Below are positions 62,815-64,000 of a stretch of DNA of 64,000 bases, one piece after another (the stretch's first letter is position 1; every line of letters begins with the position of its first letter). Location of the stretch: the NCBI GenBank assembly GCA_963770915.1, contig CAVYRG010000001.1, forward strand, positions 4,256,570 to 4,320,569. The letters are read 5' to 3'. Both the position numbers and the translations under genes were made by a program. Below the pieces are notes generated by a model, which made no database searches, was not told the origin of the DNA, and saw only the letters and a program-made list of their open reading frames with translations. This DNA comes from PALSA-270 sp963770915. Its GTDB lineage: Bacteria > Acidobacteriota > Terriglobia > Terriglobales > Acidobacteriaceae.

Positions 62815-63207
62815 TTACCCCGCCAGAACAGCCCCACTCAAGCCAAAACCGGGCTTGAATGGGCCACCGGCGAACTGCTCATGATTCCGAATGTTGAAAT
62901 CGTAGTAGCGCTTCTGCCAAAAGTGTTCCGCTTCGCCTATCAATCGCCGCGACACCCCCTGCTTCAAGGACTTCAGCGCCTCGGCTAGGCTCTCTCGCGG
63001 AGGTTCGCTGATCAACAGATGCACGTGCTCGGGCATGACCACATAGCCATAGACGCAAAGTCCGAAACTGCGGCGGACGCGCTCCAGACCGGTCTCGAAA
63101 ACGCGCTTGCTTGCGGCGTCGGTGAATAGCGGACGACGGCGACAGCAACAGAAAGTCACGAAGTGCGTCTGACCGGATTGCTGAAAGCGCTTCAGTCCCC
63201 AAGGCAC
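62815..63207 (-). pseudogene. REP-associated tyrosine transposase, C-terminally truncated copy
   Basis: 130 residues starting GTG at 63207. Identical to the complete copy in the N-terminal two thirds (PEHVHLLISEPPRESLAEAL, HFWQKRYYDFNIRNHEQF) and including the catalytic Tyr. It then ends after NHEQF, where REP-derived codons (AGGPFKPGFGLSGAV) replace the VEKLHYIHRNPVKREL part. The missing helix is part of the family's core, so activity is unlikely. Arose by the tandem duplication. Confidence 0.85.
62831..62865. repeat. REP palindrome between the two RAYT copies
   Basis: GCCCCACTCAAGCC (62831-62844) and GGCTTGAATGGGCC (62852-62865), 7-nt loop; same family as 62247-62281, opposite orientation. 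Confidence 0.85.
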
Positions 63208-63232
63208 GCCGTCAGCTTACCCCGCCAGAACA

Positions 63233-63267
63233 GCCCCACTCAAGCCAAAACCGGGCTTGAATGGGCC
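63233..63267. repeat. REP palindrome, left of truncated RAYT
   Basis: GCCCCACTCAAGCC (63233-63246) and GGCTTGAATGGGCC (63254-63267), identical to the copy at 62831-62865; it ends the second duplicated unit. Confidence 0.85.
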
Positions 63268-63302
63268 ACCGGCCCATAGTCAGTCAAAAATCCACCAGAC
63301 GT

Positions 63303-63839
63303 CTATTTAACCTTTGAAGTAGCAAACTTCCAGGCCTTGAGCCGGTACTTGCCATCGGTATCCGACAATTGTGCGAAATTGAATGTGGCAAAGCCGAGAT
63401 TTGCAGTGCCCATCACGTTGACCGCGGCCTCAAAGTAATAGACCTTCCCGGCTTCGGCTGTAAGCGTTGCCAACTGAGTGAACTGCTTCTTCGTCCTGCT
63501 TGGAGCTGACTGCATGCTGGCGCAGATATTATGTGCACCAGGCTCTACCGTCAGGGTGAAGTAGGAATCGCCTTTTGTGGCGCCTGCCCAGGTTCCATCC
63601 ACGCCGAAGCGAGTTGTCGTCTTCATCTTCTGCTCGCTCGGCATAGACTCAGAAAAAACGACCACTGCCTTGCCTTCCGACGGGGCAGCGAACGCGGGGT
63701 TTTCTTTCTCCTGCGTGACGTCGAACTGGACACTATCGTCGCCGCAGCCCTCCGGCAGGATCGCCTTCGACTTGGCGAAAGCCTGCGAGGCAGGAACCAT
63801 TGATGCGCAAAGAAGTAAAACTGCGAGTTTTGGGATCAT
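63303..63839 (-). CDS. secreted DUF2846-like protein
   Basis: About 178 residues from the ATG at 63839 (three codons longer from 63848). Signal peptide ending ASMVPASQAFAKS. The beta-rich mature part includes GKAVVVFSESMP, FGVDGTWAGATKGDSYFTLT, VEPGAHNICASMQSAPS and TAEAGKVYYFEAAVNV, the usual DUF2846 pattern. Most members are lipoproteins; here no lipobox Cys is seen, so it is probably periplasmic. Function of the family unknown. It lies next to the RAYT/REP block on the minus strand. Confidence 0.75.
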   Translation of the reverse strand: MIPKLAVLLLCASMVPASQAFAKSKAILPEGCGDDSVQFDVTQEKENPAFAAPSEGKAVVVFSESMPSEQKMKTTTRFGVDGTWAGATKGDSYFTLTVEPGAHNICASMQSAPSRTKKQFTQLATLTAEAGKVYYFEAAVNVMGTANLGFATFNFAQLSDTDGKYRLKAWKFATSKVK

Positions 63840-64000
63840 GGCGATCATTAAAGGTCGATGAAGGCTGGTCTGTCAACAAAGATGGCCCGCTTTGGCAGCA
63901 GCTTTTTGCTTGCTGCGATTGGAGGATCATCCGGGTAGAGGTTTCATCCGTGCTTGGCGGCAGACCTGAAGGCACTGCCCTGATACGAAGCACGGGGGGA

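Larger units (their letters stand above)
62470..63273. repeat. tandem 402-bp direct duplication
   Basis: Unit 1 (62470-62871) and unit 2 (62872-63273) are each 402 bp, both starting GAACTGCTCATGATTCCG and ending GGGCCACCGGC; by eye 8 mismatches, about 98% identity. Each unit contains most of the RAYT coding sequence plus a REP. The left junction of unit 2 lies right after a REP. Confidence 0.9.

Overview
The window reads as about 64 kb of a GC-rich chromosome from the phylum Acidobacteriota (class Terriglobia-like). The main indications are two tandem Oar-type TonB-dependent receptors with an N-terminal carboxypeptidase-regulatory-like domain, a VWFA-related protein of the acidobacterial type, a FecR/DUF6600 protein with a Pro/Gln-rich tail, a divergent Hfq-like Sm protein, and several families of short palindromic repeats between genes. 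No tRNA, rRNA, CRISPR array or prophage was seen. The taxonomic call is inference from gene content.

Layout. 1-9.5 kb: a PDZ-containing membrane histidine kinase cut by the window edge, an alpha/beta hydrolase, a DUF58 protein, a membrane protein, a 46-residue secreted peptide and a DUF255 thioredoxin-domain protein. 9.8-11.3 kb: a HigB-HigA toxin-antitoxin pair followed by a small HEAAH metallopeptidase-like gene. 11.3-19.2 kb: M20 peptidase, hydrolase, glycerate kinase, then three consecutive genes broken by four frameshifts (MBL-fold hydrolase, beta-hydroxyacid dehydrogenase, periplasmic-binding-like protein), and a fatty acid desaturase. 19.2-32 kb: FecR/DUF6600 protein, an unknown 562-residue membrane protein, Lon, prephenate dehydratase, a GNAT enzyme, malic enzyme and an unknown membrane protein of lower GC. 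32-37.3 kb: an OmpR/histidine kinase pair, an SpoIIE-type phosphatase, fused MoaD-MoaE and the VWFA protein. 37.5-45.1 kb: two TonB-dependent receptors. 45-49.8 kb: Hfq-like protein, inositol monophosphatase, DUF1684 protein, swivel-first aconitase. 49.8-51.9 kb: small accessory genes and VapBC. 52-59.7 kb: ferredoxin, RecO, glycyl-tRNA synthetase alpha and beta, pyruvate phosphate dikinase. 59.8-64 kb: a hypothetical gene, a RyR-domain gene followed by a multi-TM SLATT-like gene, two RAYT transposase copies with their REP palindromes, and a secreted DUF2846-like protein.

How the genes work together. The housekeeping genes cover translation (glyQS), repair (recO), proteolysis (lon), phenylalanine synthesis (pheA) and the PEP/pyruvate/malate node (ppdK, malic enzyme, aconitase). 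The outer-membrane and secreted proteins suggest a polymer-scavenging soil lifestyle. Accessory and conflict-type modules (HigBA plus peptidase, VapBC, RyR/SLATT) lie between the housekeeping blocks. The RyR/SLATT pair is the best candidate for a poorly described system: a putative ligand sensor next to a putative membrane effector, with no nucleotide-producing enzyme visible nearby.

All motif positions were read by eye; no search, folding or alignment program was run.
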